The notes beneath the pieces are model-generated. The model searched no databases and was not told where the DNA came from. It saw only the letters and a program-made list of their open reading frames with translations. Shown piece after piece: positions 16,634 through 25,675 of a stretch of 64,000 nt of DNA. A program made the translations under genes and the position numbers. Source of the stretch: Salipiger sp. IMCC34102. Lineage in GTDB: Bacteria; Pseudomonadota; Alphaproteobacteria; Rhodobacterales; Rhodobacteraceae. The stretch covers positions 1-64,000 of the forward strand of contig NZ_SELQ01000005.1 of NCBI RefSeq assembly GCF_004145405.1, written 5' to 3'. Each line of letters opens with the position of its first letter. Position 1 is the stretch's first letter.

Positions 16634-17401
16634 TCAGACCCGCGCCGACAGCACAAGAAGGACCGTGATCTCGGCCCATTGCTGGGTGGCGCCGAGGATA
16701 TCGCCGGTCTGTCCGCCGATGCGGGCCTGCGCGATCCGGGCCCAGACGAAGGTCACGGCGACCACCATCGCCGCGGCGACCGGCGCGGCCCACCCCAGCA
16801 GCAGCGCCACGATGGCCGCCACGGCGCAGGCCAGCGCCGCGGTCGGACCCTTGGGGCGGCCGACGTGATGGCTTACTCCGCCGCGCTTGGCGTTCCGCAG
16901 ACCCGCCATTACCACGGTCATCGGCGCGCGGCTGATCGCCCCGACCGCGATCGCGGCGGGCCAGAGCGTGCCTGTGCCGATCAACAGCACCCAAATCTGC
17001 CAGCGCAGCAGCAGGCTCAGCACCAGGCCGATCACCCCGTAGGCGCCGATCCGGCTGTCGGACATGATCTCCAACCGGCGCGCTGTGTCGTGACCGCCCC
17101 ACAACCCGTCCAGGCTGTCGGCAAGCCCGTCTTCGTGCAGCGCCCCGGTCACGGCGATCTGCGTCGCCACGAGCACCAGCGCCGCCACGCCGACCGGACA
17201 TCCCAGCCATAGCATCAGCGCCGCTGCCGCTGCCCCGAGCGCCCCGACCAGCGCGCCCGCCAGCGGCCAGGCCCAGGCCCCCGCCGCGCCGCGGGACGTC
17301 GCGCGGTCGCCGTCCACCGGCACCGGCAGACGCGTGAGGAAGCCCACCGCCGCGGGCAGGTCGGTCCAGTCGGGCCGCGTGTCGTCATCGAAGATCGCCA
17401 T
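16634..17401 (-). CDS. cobS: Adenosylcobinamide-GDP ribazoletransferase (cobalamin synthase)
   Basis: The 255-aa membrane enzyme joins adenosylcobinamide-GDP with α-ribazole to make adenosylcobalamin, the last step of B12 assembly. ATG at 17401 ([19 protein letters not shown]) is chosen. The family block [20 protein letters not shown], with acidic metal ligands, is at about residues 87-107. [19 protein letters not shown] follows, then several hydrophobic helices ([40 protein letters not shown]). It diverges from cobT, which makes the other substrate; only 75 bases separate the starts, with no room for a cobalamin riboswitch. Confidence 0.93.
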   Translation of the reverse strand: MAIFDDDTRPDWTDLPAAVGFLTRLPVPVDGDRATSRGAAGAWAWPLAGALVGALGAAAAALMLWLGCPVGVAALVLVATQIAVTGALHEDGLADSLDGLWGGHDTARRLEIMSDSRIGAYGVIGLVLSLLLRWQIWVLLIGTGTLWPAAIAVGAISRAPMTVVMAGLRNAKRGGVSHHVGRPKGPTAALACAVAAIVALLLGWAAPVAAAMVVAVTFVWARIAQARIGGQTGDILGATQQWAEITVLLVLSARV

Positions 17402-17476
17402 GTCGTTGTCCACCTTCCCTTCCCTTCCCCCATGGTTAGACAGTTCGCACGCCCGCAATGCAACGAGGACAAGACC

Positions 17477-18502
17477 ATGGCCGCCCCTTTCGATACGCTC
17501 GACACGTTCCGCAGCCTGCTGGCCGGCGCTCCGGCGCCCGACGCGGAGGCCCGCGCGCAGGCCGCCGAACGCAACGGACAATTGACCAAGCCACCCGGCG
17601 CGCTGGGCCGGCTCGAGGAACTGGCGCTTTGGGTCGCAGGCTGGCAAGGCGCGGCGCGGCCCCGGATCGCGGCACCGCAGATCATCGTCTTCGCCGGCAA
17701 CCACGGCGTCTGCGCGCAGGGCGTGTCGCTCTTCCCGGCGGAAGTGACCGCACAGATGGTGGGCAATTTCGAAAGCGGCGGGGCCGCCATCAACCAGTTG
17801 GCCAAGGCCGCGGGAGCGCGGCTCGACGTGGTGCCGCTGGACCTCGACACGCCCACGCAGGACTTCACCCAAGGCCCCGCGATGACCGAGGCGGAGGTCG
17901 TGGCCGCCCTCGCCACCGGCTGGGAGGCCGTGGCCGAGGATGCCGACCTTCTGGTGGTCGGCGAAATGGGGATCGGCAACACCACCGCCGCCGCCGCGAT
18001 CTGCGCAGCACTCGCGGGGGGCACCGGCAGCGATTGGGCAGGACGCGGGACGGGGGTGGACGACGCGGGCCTTTCGCGCAAGGCCGCCGCGGTGGACGCC
18101 GGGCTCGCGCGGAACGCCGAGGCCCTGTCGGATCCGCTGCACGTCCTGCGCTGCCTGGGCGGGCGGGAGATTGCGGCCATGGCGGGCGCCATCGCGCGGG
18201 CGCGGGTCGACCGTATTCCCGTGATCCTCGACGGTTTCATCTGCACCGCCGCAGCCGCCCCGCTGGCGCACGCGGTGCCCGGGGCGCTCGATCACACCGT
18301 GGCGGGCCACCTGTCGTCCGAAGGAGCGCACGCCCGGCTGCTCGCGGCGCTCGACAAGCGCCCGATCCTGGACCTCAGACTGCGGCTGGGAGAAGGCTCC
18401 GGTGCGGCGGTAGCGATCCCGGTCCTGCGCGCCGCGGTGGCGTGCCTTTCGGACATGGCCACCTTCGCGGAAGCCTCCGTCGCCGGTCAGACCGGTCCCT
18501 GA
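17477..18502 (+). CDS. cobT: Nicotinate-nucleotide–dimethylbenzimidazole phosphoribosyltransferase
   Basis: The 341-aa enzyme transfers phosphoribose from nicotinate mononucleotide to dimethylbenzimidazole, giving α-ribazole phosphate for the lower ligand of B12. I chose ATG 17477 ([17 protein letters not shown]), preceded by GAGGAC, over an upstream ATG at 17432. Signature blocks are [47 protein letters not shown] and [17 protein letters not shown], and the catalytic Glu is expected in [12 protein letters not shown] near the C-terminus. It is divergent with cobS. The name cobT follows the Salmonella/E. coli convention (cobU in Pseudomonas denitrificans). Confidence 0.95.
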   Translation: MAAPFDTLDTFRSLLAGAPAPDAEARAQAAERNGQLTKPPGALGRLEELALWVAGWQGAARPRIAAPQIIVFAGNHGVCAQGVSLFPAEVTAQMVGNFESGGAAINQLAKAAGARLDVVPLDLDTPTQDFTQGPAMTEAEVVAALATGWEAVAEDADLLVVGEMGIGNTTAAAAICAALAGGTGSDWAGRGTGVDDAGLSRKAAAVDAGLARNAEALSDPLHVLRCLGGREIAAMAGAIARARVDRIPVILDGFICTAAAAPLAHAVPGALDHTVAGHLSSEGAHARLLAALDKRPILDLRLRLGEGSGAAVAIPVLRAAVACLSDMATFAEASVAGQTGP

Positions 18503-18511
18503 TCTGGCCTT

Positions 18512-18536
18512 CGGCCCCGGGCCTGACCCGGGGCCG
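18512..18536. terminator. Strong GC hairpin between convergent cobT and degP
   Basis: The ten-base arms CGGCCCCGGG and CCCGGGGCCG close a 5-base loop between the cobT stop (18502) and the protease stop (18551). It could serve both strands; no T-run follows. Confidence 0.5.
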
Positions 18537-18550
18537 CCAGCCCTCTGGGC

Positions 18551-20104
18551 CTAGTCGTCCAGCGTCAGAGCGACGAAACGCGGATCGCTGCCGCGCCGTA
18601 CGAGCAGCAGGATCGAGGTCCGCCCCGCATCGCGCGCCTCGTCGACCGCTGCGGTCATGTCGTCGACCGTGGCGATGCTGGCCTGCCCCGCCTCGACGAT
18701 CACGTCACCGACCTGCAGTCCCTTGCCACCGGCGACCGAGCCCTCGTCAATCGACACGATCACCAGGCCGCTGTCGACCTCCAGATCGTATTCCTCGACC
18801 AGCCCGTCCGCCACCGGCTCCACCGACAGACCCAGGATCTCGGAGGGTTCGCTTTCCGAAGGTTCGACGGTGTCGGGGAAGGAGGTCGCCTCGTCGGTCT
18901 CGCGCCGGCCGAGCGTCACGGTCGTGTCGATCGTGTCGCCGTTGCGCAGCACCTCCATCGCGATCTCGGCCCCGACCGGGGAGTTGCCGACAAGCCGCAC
19001 CAGTTCGCGCGTGTCCGGCACCTCGGTCCCGTCGAAGCTGAGGATGATGTCACCCGATTGCAGGCCCGCCTCCTCGGCGGGTCCGGGCGGCACGTCGGTG
19101 ATCAGCGCACCCTGCGGGCTGTCCAGCCCGTCGATGGCGCCCACCATGTCGGGCGTCACGTCCTGGATACGCACGCCCAGCCAGCCCCGGCGGGTTTCGC
19201 CGAACTCGATGAGCTGATCGACCACGTCCGTCACCACCGCCGCGGACATCGCGAACCCGATGCCGATGCTGCCGCCGTTGGGGGACAGGATCGCGGTGTT
19301 CACGCCGATCACTTCACCGGCCATGTTGAAGAGCGGCCCGCCCGAGTTGCCGCGGTTGATCGCGGCGTCCGTCTGGATGTAATCGTCGTAGGTCCCCTGC
19401 AGCGACCGATTGCGCGCCGACACGATGCCCGCGCTGACAGAGAACCCCTGCCCCAGGGGGTTGCCCATCGCCATGACCCAGTCGCCCACGCGGGCGCCCA
19501 TCCCGTCGCTGTCACCGAAGGCCACGTAGGGCAGCGGCGTGCCGTAGTCGACCTTCAGCACCGCGATGTCGGTGTTGGGATCGGTGCCTATGACCTCGGC
19601 GGGCAGCATCTCGGCGGGCTGGTTATCGCCGGGGAAGAACTCGATCTCGATCTCGTCGGCGGATTCGATCACGTGGTTGTTGGTGACGATGTAGCCGTCG
19701 TTGCTGATCACGAAGCCCGAGCCCAGCGCGCTGGACTGGCGCGGGCGACCGGGGCCCTCTTCGAGGTCGTTGAAGAAATCCTCGAACGGGGAGCCTTCCG
19801 GCACCAGCCCACGCGGGGCGGAGGGTCGGCTGATGCTGGTCGAGGTCGTGATGTTCACCACCGAGGGGCTGACCTGCTCGGCCAGCTCGGCGAAGGTCAC
19901 GGGCCGTTCCATCCCCGGCGGGGTAAGCTGTGCGGCTTCCGCCTCGGCGTTGGCCTGCGCATCGGGCAAGGCGCCTTCCTCGGTCGCGGTCTGGGCGGGC
20001 AGCGGAAGCGCCTGCGCGACGATCAGAACCATCGCCAGGGCAGTGCCGCCCCAAAGGGTGGGTCGGCTGGATCCTGTGCGCCGTTCTGCGAGTGCCTGTG
20101 CCAT
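18551..20104 (-). CDS. degP: Do/DegP-family periplasmic serine protease (HtrA)
   Basis: The 517-aa protein starts at ATG 20104, chosen because a signal peptide follows (LWGGTALAMVLIVAQALPLP). The trypsin-like triad is visible: His in YIVTNNHVIESADEIE (about 144), Asp in DPNTDIAVLKVD (about 178) and Ser in NRGNSGGPLFN (about 253). Two PDZ domains follow, at about 280-375 (GWLGVRIQDVTPDMV) and in the last 110 residues (GLQVGDVIVEAG). It degrades or refolds damaged periplasmic proteins. It lies just downstream of hflK-hflC on the same strand but beyond their terminator, so it has its own transcription. DegQ or MucD naming is equally possible. Confidence 0.93.
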   Translation of the reverse strand: MAQALAERRTGSSRPTLWGGTALAMVLIVAQALPLPAQTATEEGALPDAQANAEAEAAQLTPPGMERPVTFAELAEQVSPSVVNITTSTSISRPSAPRGLVPEGSPFEDFFNDLEEGPGRPRQSSALGSGFVISNDGYIVTNNHVIESADEIEIEFFPGDNQPAEMLPAEVIGTDPNTDIAVLKVDYGTPLPYVAFGDSDGMGARVGDWVMAMGNPLGQGFSVSAGIVSARNRSLQGTYDDYIQTDAAINRGNSGGPLFNMAGEVIGVNTAILSPNGGSIGIGFAMSAAVVTDVVDQLIEFGETRRGWLGVRIQDVTPDMVGAIDGLDSPQGALITDVPPGPAEEAGLQSGDIILSFDGTEVPDTRELVRLVGNSPVGAEIAMEVLRNGDTIDTTVTLGRRETDEATSFPDTVEPSESEPSEILGLSVEPVADGLVEEYDLEVDSGLVIVSIDEGSVAGGKGLQVGDVIVEAGQASIATVDDMTAAVDEARDAGRTSILLLVRRGSDPRFVALTLDD

Positions 20105-20201
20105 GCGATATCCTCCAACGGGTGTTTGGTCGAACCATAGCCCGCCGCGCGCGCTGTGCAATGGACCGCGCCCGGCAACACGGCTCTGTGACAGGTGAAC
20201 G

Positions 20202-20230
20202 AAAAAGGGCCGGTCGCAGGACCGGCCCTT
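20202..20230 (-). terminator. Rho-independent terminator of the hflK-hflC operon
   Basis: The 11-base arms AAGGGCCGGTC (20205-20215) and GACCGGCCCTT (20220-20230) close a GCAG loop. On the minus strand, downstream of hflC, they are followed by a run of T (the A-run at 20202-20206). Confidence 0.85.
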
Positions 20231-20253
20231 AGTAGCGTTCGATTGCGCCGCGA

Positions 20254-21372
20254 TCAGCCCCCGGTGGAGGCGTCCGAATCGGCCGGAATGACGAAGACAT
20301 CCTCCTCCGCGTTGGCCTCCTCCGCCGCGGGCTGGGCCGTCGCGGCGTCGTCGGCCTCGGCGGTTTCGTCCTCCGTCGCGGGAGCGGCATCGGCCCCGGT
20401 GTCGCCCGCGTCATCCGCACCTTCCGTGGCCTCACCCGTCCCCGCCCCGGTCGCCGCGGGGGTGGCGGGGGCTGTCGGCGCTGCTGCTGCGGCCTCGTCC
20501 GCCGCGCGCCCTTGGTCCGATTGCAGGTAGTTGAAGAACTCGGAGTTCGGGTTCAGCACCATCGAGGACCGGCCCTGCCGGGCGAACCGCTCGTAGGCGG
20601 TCATCGAGCGGTAGAACTCGAAGAACTCGGGGTCCGCGCCGAAGGCTTCGGCGAAGATCGCGTTGCGCTCGGCATCGGCCTCGCCTCGGGTGATCTCGGC
20701 CTGGCGGTTGGCGTCAGAGGTCAGCTCCACCACGGTGCGATCCGCCTGGGCGCGCACCCGCTGGGCCGCCTCGTTGCCGCGCGCGATCTCGTCGGCGGCT
20801 TCGCGTTCCCGCTCCGCCTTCATCCGCTCGTAGGTCGCGTTGAGGTTCGCCGGGGGAAGGTCCGTCCGCTTGAGGCGCACGTCGATGACTTCCAGCCCCA
20901 GCCCCAGACCTTCGGCGATGGCGTTGTTGCGGATCCGCTGCATCAGCGCCGCCCGGTCGGTCGAGAGGATGTCGTTGGAAGACACCGTACCCAGCACGTT
21001 CCGCGTCGTGTCGCGCAGGATGCCGTCTAGACGGCGCGAGGCGACCTCCAGCCCGCCGGCACCCACGGCCTGGCGGAACCGTTCGACATCCGCGATGCGG
21101 TAGCGCGCGAAGGCGTCGACCACCAGACGCCGGTCGTCGGAGGGCGTGACTTCCAGCGGATCGAGATCGCGGCTCAGGATACGGTCGTCGTAATTCACGA
21201 CCTCCTGGATGAAGGGCACCTTGAACCCGAGGCCGGGATCTTCCTTCACCTTCACGATCTGGCCGAATTGCAGGACCAGCGCCTTCTCGCGCTCGTCCAC
21301 GATGAAGACCGAGCCGAGCGCCAGAAGCACGACGATCAGCAGGGCCGGCAGCAGAAGCAGGGATTTCCGCAT
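20254..21372 (-). CDS. hflC: HflC, SPFH-domain regulator of the FtsH protease, with a long acidic tail
   Basis: The 372-aa protein has an N-terminal membrane anchor (LLLLPALLIVVLLALGSVFI) and an SPFH/band-7 domain (VDEREKALVLQFGQIVKVKE; LGFKVPFIQEVVNYDDRIL). A helical region follows (YERMKAEREREAADEIARGN). With HflK it forms a periplasm-facing cage around FtsH in the inner membrane and restrains its action. The core ends near residue 285 (FFNYLQSDQGRA). About 85 further residues are Ala/Glu/Asp-rich and probably disordered, which is longer than E. coli HflC. Its ATG overlaps the hflK stop by one base (TGATG). Confidence 0.95.
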   Translation of the reverse strand: MRKSLLLLPALLIVVLLALGSVFIVDEREKALVLQFGQIVKVKEDPGLGFKVPFIQEVVNYDDRILSRDLDPLEVTPSDDRRLVVDAFARYRIADVERFRQAVGAGGLEVASRRLDGILRDTTRNVLGTVSSNDILSTDRAALMQRIRNNAIAEGLGLGLEVIDVRLKRTDLPPANLNATYERMKAEREREAADEIARGNEAAQRVRAQADRTVVELTSDANRQAEITRGEADAERNAIFAEAFGADPEFFEFYRSMTAYERFARQGRSSMVLNPNSEFFNYLQSDQGRAADEAAAAAPTAPATPAATGAGTGEATEGADDAGDTGADAAPATEDETAEADDAATAQPAAEEANAEEDVFVIPADSDASTGG

Positions 21373-22547
21373 CAGTTCGATCCTCCGTCGGTGTTGGCCG
21401 CGACATTGCGCCCGTTGTTGCGGTTCAACTCGTTGAGCGGCAGGTAGGGCACGACCCCGCTACCACCGCCGGCCCCGCTGGTTTCATCCAGCAGGATCAC
21501 GTCGAGCCCGCCCAGCACGTTCTCCATCGTTTCCAGATAGATCCGCTTGCGCGTGACCTCCGGCGCTTGGGCGTATTCGTTCAGCACGGCCGAGAAGCGC
21601 GAGGCCTCACCGGCGGCTTCGTTGACGACCCGTGCGCGGTAGCCTTCCGCTTCCTCGAGGGTCTGGGCGGCTTCACCGCGGGCCTCGGCCACGACGCGGT
21701 TGGCGTAGGCATCGGCCACGTTCGTCAGGCGATCCCGCTCCTGTTCGGCGTCCTGCACCTGGCGGAACGATGCGATCACGGGTTCCGGCGGGTCGGCCTT
21801 GTCGAAGTTCACGCGGATGATGTTCACGCCCGAATTGTAGCTGTCCAGCGTGCTCTGGATCTCGCTGCGCAGCCGGTCGGCGATGGCGCCGCGGTCGCGG
21901 TTGAGGATCGGCGCCAACTGGCTTTGCGCGATGATCTCGCGCATGACCGATTCGGAGACCGCCTCGATGGTTTGCGGCGGATCGGCGAGATTGAACAGGT
22001 AGCGTTGCGGGTCAGAGATGTTCCAGACGACCTGGAAGTCGATGTCGACGATGTTCTCGTCGCCCGTCAGCATCAGGCCCGCGTCCATGCCCGACTGGCT
22101 GGTGCCGATGTCGACACTGCGCTCGGAGGTGACCTGCAGGATCTCGCGCGTGACCACGGGCCAGGGCGCGAAGTTCAGGCCGGGACCTTCGGTCGACTTG
22201 TAATCGCCCAGGAAAAGCTCGACCGCCTGCTCTTCCGGCCGGACGGTATAGAAGGACGCCATGCTCCACAGGACCACGGCCGCCAGGACGCCGAGGCCGA
22301 TCATGCCGCGGGTGACCTTGGGGCCTTCGCCGCCACCGCCACCGGCCCCGTTGCCGCCGCCGGTCTTGCCGCCCATCAGGACGCGCAACTGCTCGCGCCC
22401 CTTGTTGACCAGATCGTCGATCTCGGGGATCTGCGGCTTGTCACCCGGCCTGCGCGGCGGACGCGGCGGAGGTGTCCCGCCGTTCGATCCGCGATTGCCG
22501 TCGTTCCCACCGCCACCCCCCCAGGGGCCTCCGCCATTGCCTGCCAT
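21372..22547 (-). CDS. hflK: HflK, SPFH-domain partner of HflC
   Basis: The 391-aa protein opens with a Gly/Pro-rich cytoplasmic segment (residues 1-75, including PPPRPPRRPGDKPQIPEIDD), typical of HflK. One membrane helix follows (about 80-98, MIGLGVLAAVVLWSMASFYT), then a band-7 domain (TVRPEEQAVELFLGDYKSTE; DEN-type VDIDFQVVWNISDPQRYLF). The helical tail (AEQERDRLTNVADAYANRVV) forms the cage wall with HflC. It is the first gene of the hflK-hflC operon, with 1-base stop/start overlap. Divergence or readthrough from gor upstream (73-base gap, same strand) is possible. Confidence 0.95.
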   Translation of the reverse strand: MAGNGGGPWGGGGGNDGNRGSNGGTPPPRPPRRPGDKPQIPEIDDLVNKGREQLRVLMGGKTGGGNGAGGGGGEGPKVTRGMIGLGVLAAVVLWSMASFYTVRPEEQAVELFLGDYKSTEGPGLNFAPWPVVTREILQVTSERSVDIGTSQSGMDAGLMLTGDENIVDIDFQVVWNISDPQRYLFNLADPPQTIEAVSESVMREIIAQSQLAPILNRDRGAIADRLRSEIQSTLDSYNSGVNIIRVNFDKADPPEPVIASFRQVQDAEQERDRLTNVADAYANRVVAEARGEAAQTLEEAEGYRARVVNEAAGEASRFSAVLNEYAQAPEVTRKRIYLETMENVLGGLDVILLDETSGAGGGSGVVPYLPLNELNRNNGRNVAANTDGGSN

Positions 22548-22620
22548 GTAGCTGGTCGTCCTTCATGTTGCGCCCGTCCCCGGGCCGTCCGTCTACAGGT
22601 GGGGAAAGCCCACCCGTTAA

Positions 22621-24090
22621 TCAAGTCGTGCGGGCCGGCGCGCGCATCGTCATCATCTCTTCCGAGATGGTGGGATGCACGGCGCAGGTGCGATCGAAAT
22701 CCTCTTTCGTCGCCCCCATCTTGATGGCGACGCCGATCATCTGGATCAACTCCCCCGCGTCCGGTGCGACGATGTGACAACCCAGCACGCGGCGCGTTTC
22801 GGCGCAGACGACGAGTTTCATCAGCACGCGGCTGTGGCTGTCGATGAAGGCCTTGTTCATCGGCCGGAAGCTCGTGGCGTAGACCTCGATCGGCCCCTGC
22901 TCCGCCGCCTCGTCCTCGGTCATCCCCACGGTGCCAAGCTCGGGCTGGGTGAACACGGCCGAGGGGATCAGCGCGTGATCGACCGGCGTGGGCTCGCCCT
23001 TGAAGACCGTGTCGACGAAGGCCATGCCTTCGCGGATCGCCACCGGGGTCAGCGGCACCCGGTCGGTCACGTCGCCGATGGCGTAGATCGAGGGCACGTT
23101 GGTCTGGCTGTACGCGTCCACCACGATGGAGCCGTTCCGCTGGAGCGTGACGCCCGCCTCCTCGAGGCCCATCCCGTCGGTCGAGGCGCGGCGTCCGGTC
23201 GCGAAGAGCACGTGGTCGAACACCTTCTCCACCCCGTTGCTGGCTTGGGTCCAGATCGGCCCCGTGGCCTTGGGATCGGGCCCGGGCGCGTCCGTCGCGG
23301 CGGCTTCGTCATCGCCCGCGGGCGCACCCATGGTCGCGTCCGAGCCCGTGGGCCGCGGCCCGCTGGGCGCGTCCTCGGCGCGGCACATCTCGGTCAGCGT
23401 GGTGCCGGTATGCACGTCGATGCCGCATTGCTTCATCGCTTCCGACAGAAGACCCCGCGCCTCGTCGTCGAATCCCTTCAGGATCTGCGCCCCGCGCGCA
23501 TAGATCGTGACCTCGACCCCGAGGTTTCGCATGATACAGGCGAATTCGCAGGCGATGTAGCCGCCGCCCACGATCAGCAGGGACTTGGGCAGCTCTTCCA
23601 GCAGGAACATGTCGTCGCTGACCAGGCCCAGATCGGCGTTCTCGATCTCGGGGCGCACCGGGTAGCCGCCCACCGCGACCAGGATATGCTTGGCGCTCAC
23701 CGTACCATCGTCGTCCAGCCGGACGGTATGGGGATCCGCGATCACGGCCCGGCTGTCGAAGATCTCCACCTCCGATCCGTCGAGCAGCTTGCGGTAGACC
23801 CCTTCGAGCCGGTCGAGCTCCTCGCGCAACCGGGGGTGGAAGCGGGCCCAGTCGAAGTCTCCGGCGCGCGCCTCCCAGCCGAAGGCCTGCGCATCCGAGA
23901 TCTGCGCCGCCCCCTGGCTTGCGAAGACCATCAGCTTCTTGGGCACGCAGCCGCGGATGACGCAGGTCCCGCCCAGCCGGGATTCCTCGGCCAGCGCCAC
24001 GCGCGCCCCGGTCTGGGCGGCCATCCGCGCGGCGCGCACGCCGCCCGAACCACCGCCGATCACGAAGAGATCATAGTCATACTCGGCCAT
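22621..24090 (-). CDS. gor: Glutathione-disulfide reductase with an unusual internal insertion
   Basis: The 489-aa FAD enzyme reduces GSSG to GSH with NADPH in the cytoplasm. Visible are the FAD loop (DLFVIGGGSGGVRAARMAA), the redox disulfide (GGTCVIRGCVPKKLM), the NAD(P) fold (LLIVGGGYIACEFACIM), the second FAD site (YAIGDVTDRVPLTPVAIR) and the catalytic His-Glu region (CAVHPTISEEMM). Between about residues 235 and 283 there is a Pro/Ala/Asp-rich insertion (CRAEDAPSGPRPTGSDATMG, then TDAPGPDPKATGPIW) that normal Gor proteins of about 450 aa lack. It falls in a surface loop of the NADPH domain. It lies upstream of hflK on the same strand. Confidence 0.93.
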   Translation of the reverse strand: MAEYDYDLFVIGGGSGGVRAARMAAQTGARVALAEESRLGGTCVIRGCVPKKLMVFASQGAAQISDAQAFGWEARAGDFDWARFHPRLREELDRLEGVYRKLLDGSEVEIFDSRAVIADPHTVRLDDDGTVSAKHILVAVGGYPVRPEIENADLGLVSDDMFLLEELPKSLLIVGGGYIACEFACIMRNLGVEVTIYARGAQILKGFDDEARGLLSEAMKQCGIDVHTGTTLTEMCRAEDAPSGPRPTGSDATMGAPAGDDEAAATDAPGPDPKATGPIWTQASNGVEKVFDHVLFATGRRASTDGMGLEEAGVTLQRNGSIVVDAYSQTNVPSIYAIGDVTDRVPLTPVAIREGMAFVDTVFKGEPTPVDHALIPSAVFTQPELGTVGMTEDEAAEQGPIEVYATSFRPMNKAFIDSHSRVLMKLVVCAETRRVLGCHIVAPDAGELIQMIGVAIKMGATKEDFDRTCAVHPTISEEMMTMRAPARTT

Positions 24091-24572
24091 CGCGTCGTTC
24101 CTTCAGTCCCGCAGTCGCGCGCACCCTATGGGCAACCCCCGCCCGGCACAACGCCGCCGGTGCCTTCCCGTGACCGGATCGGCCCGCCGAAGGCCCGATC
24201 CCCTGTTCATCTGGCCGGATAAACTCCGGGGGAGCCCCGCAGGGGCGGGGGCAGAGCCCCCTCGCCGTCCAAACCTGTGCCGCGTGATGGAGATGGGCAC
24301 TGGCTTCGTCGCATCACGGCAAGGGACTGACGTCAGCGCCCGGTCGACTTGACCCGCCGACGCCCGCCGGATGCACCGGCTGCCCGGCGAAGGTCACGAA
24401 AAGGTCATCGGTCGCCCGACAGCGCATGGGGCTCACCAATGGTGGCCTTCCGCCCGCTTTCCACCGGGCTCGATGGACCAACGGACAATCCCCGCGGGAA
24501 CCGACGGCCGCGCCCTCGCGTAGAAAGGCGAACCGCAAGGCACATCAAACCCCAGACAGGCGAGGCCACGAG
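24091..24572. other. Intergenic region between divergent gor and the SDR gene
   Basis: These 482 bases hold no convincing gene. They carry one copy of a dispersed core repeat (24206-24240) and a GC-rich inverted stretch just after it (around 24231-24262). The promoters of both neighbours must lie here. Confidence 0.5.
24206..24240 (-). repeat. Dispersed intergenic repeat, TTTAT...CCAGATGAA type
   Basis: On the minus strand it reads CTCCCCCGGAGTTTATCCGG followed by CCAGATGAA. Similar copies lie at 49221-49252, 55920-55950 and 62239-62270. Confidence 0.75.
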
Positions 24573-25601
24573 ATGACCGACGACAACTCCCACGACATGA
24601 ACGACGACCACCCCGTCGATCCGAAGCGGCGCCTCTTTTTCGGCACCGTGGCCGGCGGCGCGGCCGCGACCGGATTTGCCGGGGCGGCGCAGGCGCAGAC
24701 CGCGCAAGGTGAAGCGGCCGCAAGCCCGCTGACGGAAATGCGCGATCCCCAGACGGCGTACCCGCAACCGCCCTTCCCCGAACAGCAGCAGGAGTGGCCG
24801 GGCCTGGCCAGCCAGATGGACCCCGTCCCCGACCACGGCGAGGACAGCTACGTCGGATCGGGACGGCTTGGCGGACGTCGGGCCCTGATCACCGGGGGCG
24901 ACAGCGGCGTGGGCCGCGCCGCCGCGATTGCCTACGCCCGCGAGGGCGCGGACGTGGCGATCAATTACCTTCCCGCAGAGGAACAGGACGCGCAGGACGT
25001 CATCGCCCTGATCGAGGAGGCCGGGCGCACCGCCATCGCGATCCCCGGCGACATCACCGACCCCGCCTTCTGCCGCGAGCTCGTGACGCAGGCCGTGGAG
25101 GGTCTGGGTGGCCTGGACATCCTCGTGAACAACGCAGGCTTCCAGCAATCCGCCGAGTCGATCGAGGATATCTCGGACGAAAACTTCGACACCACCATGA
25201 AGACGAACATCTACGCCCCCTTCTGGATCACGAAGGCCGCGCTCCAGCACATGGAGGCGGGCAGCTCCATCGTCATCACCGCCTCGGTCGTGGCGCAGGA
25301 TCCGCCGAAGAACCTTTTCGACTATTCCCAGACCAAGGCGGCGAACGTGATCTACGCCCAGGCGCTGGCCAAGCAGTTGGGACCGCGCGGTATCCGGGTC
25401 AACGCGGTGGCGCCCGGTCCGTTCTGGACCCCGCTGCAGGTGGTCGGCGGCCAGCCGACCGAGGCGCTTCCCGAATTCGGCGCCGACACGGTCATGGGCC
25501 GTCCCGGCCAGCCGGTGGAAATCGCCCCGCTCTACGTGCTCGCGGCCAGTGCGGAAGCCAGCTACTCGACCGGCCAGGTCTTCGAGGCGACCGGCGGCTG
25601 A
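24573..25601 (+). CDS. Short-chain dehydrogenase/reductase with a Tat signal
   Basis: I chose ATG at 24573 (MTDDNSHDMNDDHPVDPKRR), preceded by GAGG. The N-terminus has a twin-arginine motif and a hydrophobic stretch (KRRLFFGTVAGGAAATGFAG, then AAQAQ), so the folded enzyme is probably exported. The SDR fold follows: cofactor loop ITGGDSGVGRAAAIAYA, NNAG in LVNNAGFQQSAE, Ser-Tyr-Lys as ITAS and YSQTKAANVIYA, and NAVAPGPFWTPLQV. It resembles the YghA/glucose-dehydrogenase-like general stress group in length and its N-terminal extension. The substrate is unknown. It converges with rpiA. Confidence 0.88.
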   Translation: MTDDNSHDMNDDHPVDPKRRLFFGTVAGGAAATGFAGAAQAQTAQGEAAASPLTEMRDPQTAYPQPPFPEQQQEWPGLASQMDPVPDHGEDSYVGSGRLGGRRALITGGDSGVGRAAAIAYAREGADVAINYLPAEEQDAQDVIALIEEAGRTAIAIPGDITDPAFCRELVTQAVEGLGGLDILVNNAGFQQSAESIEDISDENFDTTMKTNIYAPFWITKAALQHMEAGSSIVITASVVAQDPPKNLFDYSQTKAANVIYAQALAKQLGPRGIRVNAVAPGPFWTPLQVVGGQPTEALPEFGADTVMGRPGQPVEIAPLYVLAASAEASYSTGQVFEATGG

Positions 25602-25623
25602 CACCGACCCGCCCGTAGGCCAC

Positions 25624-25653
25624 ACCGGGCGGCAGCAGACCCTGCCGCCCGGT
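25624..25653. terminator. 12-bp hairpin between convergent SDR and rpiA genes
   Basis: The perfect arms ACCGGGCGGCAG (25624-25635) and CTGCCGCCCGGT (25642-25653) close a 6-base loop, 22 bases after each gene's stop. It is probably bidirectional; no T-run is present. Confidence 0.6.
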
Positions 25654-25675
25654 CAAGGATCCCGGTCACTGCGCC

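Noticed and set aside
17402-17476. A cobalamin riboswitch between cobS and cobT or before the mutase gene
   Set aside because: The 75-base gap is too short and no B12-box-like sequence was seen there or at 51403-51566.
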